The translations under genes and the position numbers were made by a program. DNA of 64,000 nt from Mucor racemosus. Its lineage: Eukaryota; Mucoromycota; Mucoromycetes; Mucorales; Mucoraceae. The notes under the pieces are model-generated. The model made no database searches. It saw only the letters and a list, made by a program, of their open reading frames with translations, and was not told the origin of the DNA. Below, piece by piece: positions 10,572 through 20,106 of the stretch. Each line of letters opens with the position of its first letter. The stretch's first letter is position 1. The stretch is from NCBI GenBank assembly GCA_027405735.1, contig JAPEHQ010000022.1, positions 806,001 to 870,000 of the forward strand, written 5' to 3'.

Positions 10572-13132
10572 ACTAAAACTCAATGTAAATCACTTTAAGC
10601 GCAGTAATTATAAAGTAAGAGTATATCATCATCAAATAAACTACCACACAATATTAATATGTATAAATATTTACAGTAATAAGTTTGAACCAAGTGGATA
10701 CAACATCGTAAATTCTTGAAAAGTTCACAGATATTATAAAATCTCTTATTTTTAAGACTAACAAGGCTTATAAGCGGAATATTAATTTTGAAAATTATTC
10801 TTGTCCAGATCATCAATTTTGACATTTTTTAATTTTTTTTTTCTGGTTTTGCAAATCTAGAGTTAATTCTACTACCAATTATAAAAAAAAAAGTATACAC
10901 ATGTACAGAATTTAGCGCTCTATTTGCTCAATAAAAAATAATAAACATTTTTATTGCAAAATATTACATGAAAATCCTTTAATCAAAAAACCGTTTTTAG
11001 GCCAAAAATGCTATGTTTCATTACTTGACATTTGATATTAAGCTTTTATAAAGTGTGTATTAGCTATGGCTACAATCTTCTTTCATAATATAGTATATTT
11101 AAACGTTGATTTTGGTTTCAAAACTTGATTTTTCTGTTTTTTGATATAAATCATGAGTGTTAGTAAGGATAAAATGAGCCCCGAAAATGTCCGCTACAAA
11201 GTCTAAATTTTCAGACCGTATGTGGTTAAGTAAAAGAAAAGATGAAAAAAAATACTTTTTTATTTAAAATTTAGATATACCGATACATGATAGTATAAGA
11301 GACTTAGCCGTTCAATCTTGCTATGCTCAATTACGGCGTTGCTCTACGGGCTCGTTTTGACAATTTTTTAATGAACGTATGATATTACAGACAATTTTTT
11401 AGTAGAAAATGCGTGTTTTTATGATAACAGTTATTGTCTATTTTATTTAGTTTATGGTTCATCACTATGGCCAAACTATGCTTCCCATGGGCATAATGAT
11501 CTGCACAGATAGGCAGAATAAAAAATTTTGTGCAGATCACGCAGCCCAGATGAGCAGAGCAATGAGACCAAGGTTTTTTAGTCAATTTACTAAAGTATAT
11601 CAATCATAATATATGTCGTATATTTTCAGGATTGATAAATAGTACTTAAAAAAGAATACAATTATAAAAGAATGAGTAATTAATCAGTTCTTCAACTGTA
11701 TAATACAAACAAGATATCGTTTATTTAGATGTAAAAGTATGGCCTTTTATATTGATTTGACATTGAGATCCTGAGATGTAATTTAAGGCACTATTGAACC
11801 ATTGGATCTGTTTGATAGTAATCTATGGATTGAAATGGATCAATCATAATTTAACCGTTCTTACAGAGCTTGTGAGTTGTCTTGTTTCAATGCTGCGCTA
11901 AATATGCTTGGATGTTGATTTGATAACTACTTGATTGGTTAACTGCTGGGATGAAATAATGTGGTGTCATAATTGAGGTCCAAGCGTTCTTGGTAATTAC
12001 TGGATTAAACTTGGTACGCTAGGAGTTTCTTATATCTGATATCAAGACTTGCGCTTCAATACATGTCGTAGTCAATAGATTGTAAGATGTATTGATACTG
12101 TAGAAGGTAATAATGTATGATACTAGTAGGTGGAATACAACAATATAATTAATAACGAAGATCATTTGAATGGTTTAAAGCAGATGTGAGTTACTCTGAT
12201 TCAACAGAATTGCCCTATTGACAAGATACTGTATATCAATTTGAAATTTGGGGTTTAAAAGGGATCCGCCCATGTTCTTCTTTCGGGAACCAAATGGGAA
12301 CAACGACAACAACCTGTTTGGTAACACTAAGAGTATTTATGCCTTTGTAAATTCCTGTTTGTAACACACAATTTTTTTTTCTTCTCTACTCTTTCCTCGG
12401 CTCTTTTATTTACGTATAAAACTACAACAAAAAGACTAATATTTTTTTATAAACTGAAATCAAGTAGTAGGTACATGTAAATGTTTTTTATATTGTTTAT
12501 TTAGGAAAGAATTATTAATTGTTAATGTTAGGGTGCGTTATAATATCTTTCTCGGACAAAAAAAAGCATACAAGACTTAGTCATTTTGTTCCATTACCTA
12601 CGTTATAGTCAATGCTTTTTTGGTCTAAAGTCGATATCTACGACGGATATCTATAATTTTCACATCTTTTTAATTTTCTATATATATCCTATTTTTTTTT
12701 GTATATCTTCAGATTTCATATTTTTATAACTTTCTTTATGAATTAAAATGATTATTAAATATAATAAACATTATCAAGAAGGCAACTGTTCCATTTTGCA
12801 TGAAAAAGCAACATTATATTTATGCTTTCTCTTAAGATACATACTAACTTCATATAAGATAAGATATCCGTCTACCTGGAGAAAGCTGGTGATTATAAAA
12901 GTATGTATAGTATTGACTCAATTTGAATGAATGAATAAATTCATGTTAGTCTATCTAGTTAGTTTCTAAAAAGCATTTATTTCTATTTAGTGGCCAACAG
13001 CTAAAAAGAGGAAAACAAGATGTTGTCTTGTATATCACTACCAACTATCAAAGGTACACCATGATTATTACTTATTAGCTTGTTATTAATAATTAATTTT
13101 ACTAATAGATCAATTTTTATAGGTCAAAAGTA

Positions 13133-13190
13133 AGTTTGTTCTGGTAAAGCATTGAATAAATTGGCTTGGGGCAAAGAGGGTATTGAGTCG
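13133..13190 (+). pseudogene. Second short dynein intermediate chain fragment
   Basis: After a GTAAGT-like start, the sequence reads SGKALNKLAWGKEG in one frame, the same motif as the relic at 10.2 kb with small differences. It is too short to be a gene. Its reverse complement is at about 21138-21195 in the right arm. Confidence 0.45.
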
Positions 13191-14221
13191 AACTATGTGA
13201 AATCCTCAACGACAGTGTATTTTTCCTCTATAGGCCATTGATATATGCCCGAAAAAGAAAAGTTATTACCAGAATATAAGCGCATTATTGCCCTAACATT
13301 GATCACAAAATTGATCGAAAATCGATTATAAAAATTAAGTACTTAAATTAAAATATTAATTTTTTGCATTTACACGATAGGTTCAATTGAAAACTACTGC
13401 CCATTTTTTGTTTCAGCGAAAAATGTTAATTTTTCGTCGAGATAATCAAAAAAATAGTTTATATTGCAGCTTAAAGCCTATTATAACTGAGTTCTGGGTT
13501 CCAAAATCGATTCGTAAAATCCATCGAGAAATGATTCAAAAAATAAAATTGTTTCATAGCTCATGAACTACAGAGTAAGTTGAAATAGTGTATTAAATGG
13601 TTTTTGTACAGTTTTAAATTCTGCATCCATCTAAATAAAATTTAAAAAAATGTTTCACGTAAAATTTTGCGCAAAATGCAATTGAAATTTTGAAGGTTTT
13701 TTGAAGATATAGAACACTTTTTATAAGCATATTTTAAATTTAAATAACGGAGATGATGCACAGAAAAATAATCTATTGATCGAGCTATTATTTAATCTTT
13801 TAGCTGCATTTTTCGTAGAGAAAACAAGATTTTTGTTCAATTTTTTTTGAAATTCAGAATTTGGGATGAGGGTATACAAGGGGAAAATCGAGGTTAGAAA
13901 TGAGGGTGTCTCTTTGTACACATTTTTGAGGATATCTCCACGAAAAATCAATATTTTGAAAAAAACTAAATTGGGTCTGAGAGAGCTCAATGAGCTTGAT
14001 GACATGAATGTAAAAAAAAAAATGTTGTTCAATTTAACCAATGTTTTGAAATCTACTATAGAAATGCCAAAAAAACGAAAAAAAAAATAAAAATGCTCAG
14101 AATTTTTTCATACTAAAATATATTATAGAGTACTTTAAAACAAATAAGTTTTATTATTAAAAAGCGTTAGTATAGCTTAATTTGTTACAGAGATACGAAG
14201 CCTCAAAGTTTTTAATTTTAT

Positions 14222-14659
14222 TTTTTTTTTTATAGGGTGTACCGTAGTGGGTATACATTATTTTTTATTTAACGATTGGCTTAATATTTATAAAACTCCT
14301 ACGTAACGTGTATAAAGCAAAGTGTAATCAAACAAGGAAAAGGGACTAAGAGGCCAATCGAGTGGGCTCGAAGAGTTGAAGAATTTATCCGGAGTTCCTA
14401 ACAGCGTACCCACCGGGGAATACGCCGAAGAGTGCGAGATTGGGAAAGTTAGTTCGACCGGAGAGGGCTGCGTCCAGAGCAGAGCACATGATGCGGCTTC
14501 ATTGTCATCGCAGTACGTCTGATAAACAACTAAACACCAAAACGGGAAAGACAGTATCCACACACTGCATACCAAAATTCTTGCTTCCAACGAGGTTCGA
14601 ACAGAGGATCTTACGTTTGGCAAACGTATTTTCTACCATTCAGCCCAACCACCAGGGGC
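14222..14659 (-). mobile_element. tRNA-Gly-derived SINE, left-arm copy
   Basis: Reverse complement of the element at 19669-20106, with which it is identical as far as I compared. It is flanked by the same 15-bp direct repeat (complement of TAAAATTAAAAACTT) at 14207-14221 and 14660-14674. It is noticeably richer in GC than its surroundings. See the right-arm copy for details. Confidence 0.75.
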
Positions 14660-15388
14660 AAGTTTTTAATTTTAGCAGTGAAATACCAGTAAAAATCTGA
14701 AACATTAACATTGCAAAAGTTATACCAACAGTCAGAGATAGGATATTTCCGGATACTTGTTTTTGGATTAAAGTTGAGCATCTCAGGTACATTGTTATAT
14801 AATTGTTTTCTAGAGTTATTTAGTGAGAAAAAAAGTTGGGCAGGGATGAAAAGTGAGACTCAGTTTTCAAGGAGAAAGCAGTAAATTTTACCTGTTTTTA
14901 GATCTTTTGTGAGATATAAAATAAATGTAGAGACAAGTAGCATAATGCGATCAATTCATATTTATTTTGTAATGTCGAAGGTCTATCTTGAAATCGTTCA
15001 GTACATATGAGACGGGTTATTAGAAAAAGTGGGGCAACACGATTTCGAAAATTAGAAACGTTATGAAAATGGCCTACAAAATGAAACTATTATTACGAGG
15101 AAAGATATATTTATAACCGTGTATAAGCATACAAACAACAATAAGCTACAAAGTAGAGTATCTAATTAATTTTTCAAAGGTGCTACGATGTAATTGATAA
15201 ATATATGGTAAGAAAACTGAATGTTTTATTATTATTATTATACGCAGTATATTAAATATTGAGCTAATCACATCAAGTGAAATAATTTGTTCTATAAATT
15301 TCTATTAAAAATCACAAAAATATTTGTGTTCATGTACAAGATCAAGTGGAAAGTGCGAAACCAGTCGCTAAATATACCAGTATATTAT

Positions 15389-15772
15389 TTAAAGAGACCA
15401 AGTAATAGGAATACGACCTTGATCGAGCGCACCGAGTTGCTTGAAAGCAGCTTCACTCATATCAACGTCACCCTCAGAACAACCAGGGCAAGTATCAACA
15501 ACCTTGAGAGTAACAGAGCCAGAAGAAGACTTGACGGTAATGGATTTACCACATAAAGCACTATTGGAACCACCCATTAATGAGCTAGACAAAGCGGCAA
15601 CCATGTCTGAATCAGAGTTGGTACCACCACAAGAACCTAAACCAACAGCATAATAAGTAGCATCACCAGACATGGAGCTACGAGCTTGAATATTGGAAGA
15701 AGGAGCAGCTTGAGCTGTCATGACAAAGGCAGCAGCCAAGATGGAAAGAACGGCAGAGAAAGAAGTTTGCAT
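15389..15772 (-). CDS. Small secreted double-psi beta-barrel (expansin/barwin-like) protein
   Basis: Intronless 127-aa gene. Residues 1-22 form a signal peptide ending AQA-AP. The rest matches the RlpA-like double-psi beta-barrel family of small secreted fungal proteins: GDATYYAVGLGSCG, four further cysteines (CGKS, DTCPGC) and VVDTCPGCSEGDVDMSEAAF, where the Asp before TC is the usual conserved acidic residue. Such proteins bind or loosen cell-wall polysaccharides without proven catalysis. There is no carbohydrate-binding module; length is typical. A TATA-like TTTATACA lies about 50 bp upstream of the ATG, suggesting strong expression. Codon use is more GC-rich than the flanks, also consistent with a highly expressed gene. 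It sits alone in the spacer of the inverted repeat. Confidence 0.85.
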   Translation of the reverse strand: MQTSFSAVLSILAAAFVMTAQAAPSSNIQARSSMSGDATYYAVGLGSCGGTNSDSDMVAALSSSLMGGSNSALCGKSITVKSSSGSVTLKVVDTCPGCSEGDVDMSEAAFKQLGALDQGRIPITWSL

Positions 15773-15936
15773 TTTGAAAGTTGAGTAGATACTTGATTGG
15801 TTTGTGTGTAAAGAAATGTATAAACGGCCTGCGTTTATTGTGTTGGTTATAGTAGTGTGATAATTATAATAAAAAAAAAAAGGAAATGTGAATAAAATGC
15901 CTAGTATTTATATTAAATCCCAAGATTAATATAGTG

Positions 15937-15976
15937 GAGGGTCTGAGACCTGACGATCAGGTATTTATGGACCCTC
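15937..15976. other. Nested hairpin upstream of the secreted-protein gene
   Basis: GAGGGTC (15937-15943) pairs with GACCCTC (15970-15976), and CCTGA (15949-15953) pairs with TCAGG (15957-15961) inside it. It lies about 165 bp upstream of the start codon at 15772. It may be an operator or a leftover of a small palindromic repeat; function unknown. Confidence 0.4.
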
Positions 15977-16760
15977 GTATTGAACTTCAATGCTCAAGAA
16001 ATATAGAAAAACGGCTAAATTAAGTTGATGTTCTGGAGCTAAAATGAGATTCAGTTTGATAGCATTTGCTTATATGGTAATTTGATTTAAGAGCTTTATG
16101 GCGGAGATCATGGTATAAAATGGAGTCAAAACGTTTCGCTCTCACAGTAATGCCATTGTATCGGGATTATTGTTCATGTAAATCTTTGTTTTCATGTTTA
16201 AACACATGTTTATACCTGTAAAGGTCATCATTTACATAGTAGTTGACAAGAGCTGAATATATTAACGTTGTTTTCACTAATTTAGTAATCGCAATTATGT
16301 ACTAGTGTTGCTAAATCGTAAGTTTGTTCATTTATAATACACGGTTTCCAATGAAAATGGTAAAACTGCCAAATATTGTACATTTTGTCCAAATGGAGTT
16401 TTTTCTCTCTGATAAAAATGACAGATCTCAATGGAAAAAGGAAAAGATTGATGTCTATTAAATCATCAGGCCTGGGGCTTCCCATATTTAAAAAGGTGCA
16501 TATCAACCAGATCATAGATTTCAGATTAATATACTGAAAAAGGAAATTACTTTGTTTCAGGGCACTCGGTGGCATTTTTCATTTGACAACTGTCTTTGAA
16601 GCATATCGGAGAACTCGTCATTCAACTTACAGAAAAAGAAGCATTTGTTGTGATTCTATACGTTGTTTCCTAGCACCCTTTCTACTCAACGTAGCATATA
16701 CTACGTTCAGGACAACGAATTATATTCAGTAAGCTGAATATGTGTTAAACTAAATAATAA

Positions 16761-16796
16761 CGAGCTGGTCAACACCGCTACGCGGTGTGCAGCTCG
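16761..16796. other. GC-rich nested palindrome
   Basis: CGAGCT (16761-16766) pairs with AGCTCG (16791-16796), and ACACCGC (16772-16778) pairs with GCGGTGT (16782-16788) around the loop TAC. Such a GC-rich double stem stands out in this AT-rich DNA. It is not followed by a T run that would suggest a Pol III terminator. Confidence 0.5.
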
Positions 16797-17082
16797 TGCT
16801 GCCGCATGCCTGTTTTACTTAATTATAAGAAGCTTTTCATCATGCTGTACCAACAATTAGAAAATATACATAACTGTTATTTTCAAAGATATACTAACAG
16901 TAACTGCGTATGTTGTCTCTTGCTTTTCCATAATCATCAGTTTTTTTTTTACAAAATATAATAAAAGAATATTAAATTACTCCTAAAATGACTACCCTAC
17001 GCATCCATCATTTGTATATAAATACAGGACATTTCAACATCTCACCTTCTCATTCATATTTATATTTACACCAATAACAAAC

Positions 17083-17320
17083 ATGCAAAAGCCCTCTCAA
17101 AATGGTTCCCTGCTGTCTGTAAGCAGCCCATGCTCGACTGGAAAACCCCAAAGACCCAGAGTTCTCGTCCCTTCTCTCCTCCATTCGATTGACTATTATC
17201 CTTGTAAGTAATAACAACTCATAAATGAAATTCTCGTCTAATATATCGCTTTTTATAGCGAGATCAGCTTTACAAACAAACTCACCAAAAATCTTCCAAA
17301 GTGGTTATCGCTATTCTTGA
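17083..17320 (+). CDS. Possible small two-exon gene (60 aa)
   Basis: Exons 17083-17203 and 17259-17320, joined across GTAAGT..TTATAG, stop TGA 17318-17320. Support comes from the context: TATA box at 17015-17024, a pyrimidine-rich leader with CACC and CAAACATG around the start, a clean fungal intron and Ser/Pro-rich coding style (STGKPQRPRVLVPSLLHS). A further GTAAGTAC at about 17350 could mean more exons. I do not recognise the product; it could also be the 5' remnant of a longer gene cut by the T run at 17414. Confidence 0.35.
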
Positions 17321-17411
17321 TCAATCAATGTCAGGCCCGGCTTTTGTAGGCATAAGCTGTCGTAAGTACATTTAATAGTAATGCAAAGACAAGTTATTAA
17401 ATAATTGTACC

Positions 17412-17413
<2 letters not shown>

Positions 17414-17448
<35 letters not shown>
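17414..17448. repeat. Poly-T tract (about 35)
   Basis: A nearly uninterrupted T run. Apparent open frames across it (Phe runs) are artefacts. It lies between the small gene at 17.1 kb and the 3' end of the Pol III C34 gene. Confidence 0.8.
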
Positions 17449-17449
<1 letters not shown>

Positions 17450-17703
17450 TATATTCTTATTTTCCTCTTCCTTCTTCTCTTTGGTCGTTCTTCTTCATTC
17501 TCTTTGTTTGGGTATGCGTTATCGTTGTATGATTCCCTTTTTTTTTATTTAAATTATTGCATTTATTTAATTTTGACTGTAAAATACGATCATATGGTTT
17601 TAAAAATAAAGTGATAAAGATATTCATCTGAGCCATTTTATTCTTGTTATTATTTTTCTCTAAACTATTTACAACGAAAATCAACAACTATTGACACTAT
17701 TCA

Positions 17704-18946
17704 TCACCAATCCAACCAAGTTTTGAAATATTCACAGTTCATTGGAGAAATGGGACCATCCTCGATACAAAATGAAAACACAGGACATTTACCACAAGGA
17801 ATCTCTGTAAGTGCTTCTGTAGGTAAACGACTGGCCACTTTTCTAATAGCTTTATATGACCACTGCACAGACCCATCATCGCCATCATCCTCATCATCAC
17901 TAAAATCTTCCATGCCTGCCATAAAAGGAAGCTTTTTTTCCACAACACCATCATAAACCAAAACGTCAAGTAAACTAGTGATATCTTTTACAGATAAATC
18001 AATTGATGAAATACGAGATTCTGTGATGAAACGTCTAACTTCTGTAGCGGTGGGGTAATGCTCATGATCAGCTCCAAAGACAGCGTCAGACACTCCTTCA
18101 ATTCTGGGAAAACTCTATATACCATGATTTAGTATACACAAAAATCCCAACATTTCTAGAAGAAAACTTACTCTAGACATAATATATTTCAAACAAGCAG
18201 CCTTTAAACTATCAATGAAATCGGTATCCAATTCTTGATCTGTATACCATGCACCACCAGTAACTTCACTTGAAGGGGATAAATTGAATAACATGTAAAT
18301 CTTACGAGTAGGGTATTTAACATGCTTTACGGCTTTAATTTCTTGTTTTTGCTCCAAAGATTTGAGTGTACGATTTAAAACAATAGTATGAAGGTTTGTT
18401 TTCTTTTTCAAATCTTTTGTCCAAATACCGTTATTACCGGCAGATCGAATGGTATTATATACTAAACGTGCATCATCGTTCAATTTGCTTGCCCTGTTTA
18501 AAAAATTATTAATAAATATTTCAATATACATTAACTAAATATACATTTACTTTTCAGCATCTCTCAAATCAATTGCCTTCAACATATTTTCTCCATTCAA
18601 AGAAATAACTTCCAAAGTATTCTATGAGTCCAGCGAGAAAAGAAAAACTAGATCAGTTATTATGTTCTTGATATATTCTCGACGAAATGGTGGATCTTAC
18701 CTTCTTTAATAGAGAGTTCATAGCTAAATAAGATTCTTGTACGTCCATATCATCAGGGCGATCTGTAAATTTGACACCCTAATGAACATAATTGAGTTAT
18801 ATGTTGATACTTTTTACTGTCAAATTAGTTACCTTGACAGAATTGCGAACAAATTGATAGAATTTCCATTCCCCAGTCGTCAAACCAAATGGTGCTTCTT
18901 CACCGTTGGTAGCTTCTCCCATTGCTGTATCGCGTAAGTCATCCAT
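17704..18946 (-). CDS. RPC34: RNA polymerase III subunit C34 (RPC6/RPC34)
   Basis: Five exons: 18833-18946, 18701-18778, 18551-18621, 18172-18493 and 17704-18114, giving 331 aa against about 317 in yeast and human. C34 joins C82 and C31 in the heterotrimer that recruits TFIIIB and opens promoters for tRNA and 5S genes. Visible: N-terminal winged-helix region, then LNDDARLVYNTIRSAGNNGI and WTKDLKKKTNLH (second winged helix), VKYPTRKIYMLFNL and the WYTDQELDTDFI segment, all hallmarks of the family. The C-terminus carries the cysteine pattern CGKCPVFSFC followed by a fourth Cys (PMNC), the iron-sulfur cluster motif of C34. An acidic insertion (EDFSDDEDDGDDG) precedes it. All introns are 53-79 nt and keep frame. 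It lies inside the spacer of the large inverted repeat and appears intact. Confidence 0.93.
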
Positions 18947-19668
18947 TTCCAAGAATTATAGTGTAAGAAACAAAGAAAAAGGATCTCGAACTTTCAGTGA
19001 TGGTTACGAAGGTTCAAAAAGAAGAAGAAAAAAAAAGCAAGGCATTTTTAAAAAGTCACGAAGGGCTTTGTTTGCTTTTTGAAAAAGAGGAGCCCTCAAA
19101 TTTGCATACAATTCATCATGGAATCACATCACTCTATACATTCTTCATTCATGAAAAAACAATCGATTAAATAGTGGCTCTGTATATAATAAATCTGTCA
19201 ATTAGAATTGAGTTGATTTAACATGCTGATTCAAGGCATTCAAACACCTTTAGGATAATTGGTTTTCAAAAGCTGCCAGTCTTCAAAATCGGGGTGTCCG
19301 ACTTTTTCCAATAACTAGCTTTATACTAAATACTTTTTAGGATATATCTTAGGTACTATAAAATAAATATGAATTGATCGCATTATGCTACTTGTCTCTA
19401 CATTTATTTTATATCTCACAAAAGATCTAAAAACAGGTAAAATTTACTGCTTTCTCCTTGAAAACTGAGTCTCACTTTTCATCCCTGCCCAACTTTTTTT
19501 CTCACTAAATAACTCTAGAAAACAATTATATAACAATGTACCTGAGATGCTCAACTTTAATCCAAAAACAAGTATCCGGAAATATCCTATCTCTGACTGT
19601 TGGTATAACTTTTGCAATGTTAATGTTTCAGATTTTTACTGGTATTTCACTGCTAAAATTAAAAACTT

Positions 19669-20106
19669 GCCCCTGGTGGTTGGGCTGAATGGTAGAAAAT
19701 ACGTTTGCCAAACGTAAGATCCTCTGTTCGAACCTCGTTGGAAGCAAGAATTTTGGTATGCAGTGTGTGGATACTGTCTTTCCCGTTTTGGTGTTTAGTT
19801 GTTTATCAGACGTACTGCGATGACAATGAAGCCGCATCATGTGCTCTGCTCTGGACGCAGCCCTCTCCGGTCGAACTAACTTTCCCAATCTCGCACTCTT
19901 CGGCGTATTCCCCGGTGGGTACGCTGTTAGGAACTCCGGATAAATTCTTCAACTCTTCGAGCCCACTCGATTGGCCTCTTAGTCCCTTTTCCTTGTTTGA
20001 TTACACTTTGCTTTATACACGTTACGTAGGAGTTTTATAAATATTAAGCCAATCGTTAAATAAAAAATAATGTATACCCACTACGGTACACCCTATAAAA
20101 AAAAAA
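19669..20106 (+). mobile_element. tRNA-Gly(GCC)-derived SINE with 15-bp target duplication
   Basis: Flanked by TAAAATTAAAAACTT at 19654-19668 and 20107-20121. The head (19669 to about 19742) resembles tRNA-Gly-GCC: GCCCCTGGTGGTT, an A-box-like GGCTGAATGGTAGAA, a perfect anticodon arm TACGT-TTGCCAA-ACGTA and a B-box-like TGTTCGAACC. The T stem no longer pairs fully, so it is not a functional tRNA. A unique GC-richer body of about 290 bp follows, then an A-rich 3' end (ten A). Head, body, A tail and long target duplication together are the standard SINE layout, implying mobilisation by a LINE not seen here. Confidence 0.8.

Larger units (their letters stand above)
8840..14968 (+). repeat. Left arm of a large near-perfect inverted repeat
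   Basis: The sequence is the reverse complement of 19360-25485, with paired coordinates summing to about 34326-34328. The inner boundary is sharp: both arms share TTTATTTT at 14961-14968 and then differ completely. The outer boundary is near 8840. The arm contains LTR-like units, a dynein intermediate chain relic, a SINE and further AT-rich filler. Five mismatches were noticed, all in the outer 1.1 kb (near 8848, 8886, 8950, 9286 and 9893). Every stretch I compared further in was identical. The arm has no intact gene. Confidence 0.95.
15773..17082. other. Intergenic region of the inverted-repeat spacer
   Basis: No gene recognised. It contains two GC-rich composite hairpins (15937-15976 and 16761-16796) and ends in a TATA box (TATATAAATA, 17015-17024) with a pyrimidine-rich leader just before the ATG at 17083. 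Confidence 0.5.

Noticed and set aside
17405..17614. Phe/Leu-rich 69-codon frame
   Set aside because: Starts in the poly-T tract; not a protein.
19669..19742. A functional tRNA-Gly gene
   Set aside because: The anticodon arm is perfect, but the T stem and acceptor stem do not pair properly; target duplication and A tail show it is a SINE head.
19705..20040. 111-codon open frame, mirrored at 14288-14623
   Set aside because: It lies wholly within the SINE body; the frame is open because of base composition and has no domain.
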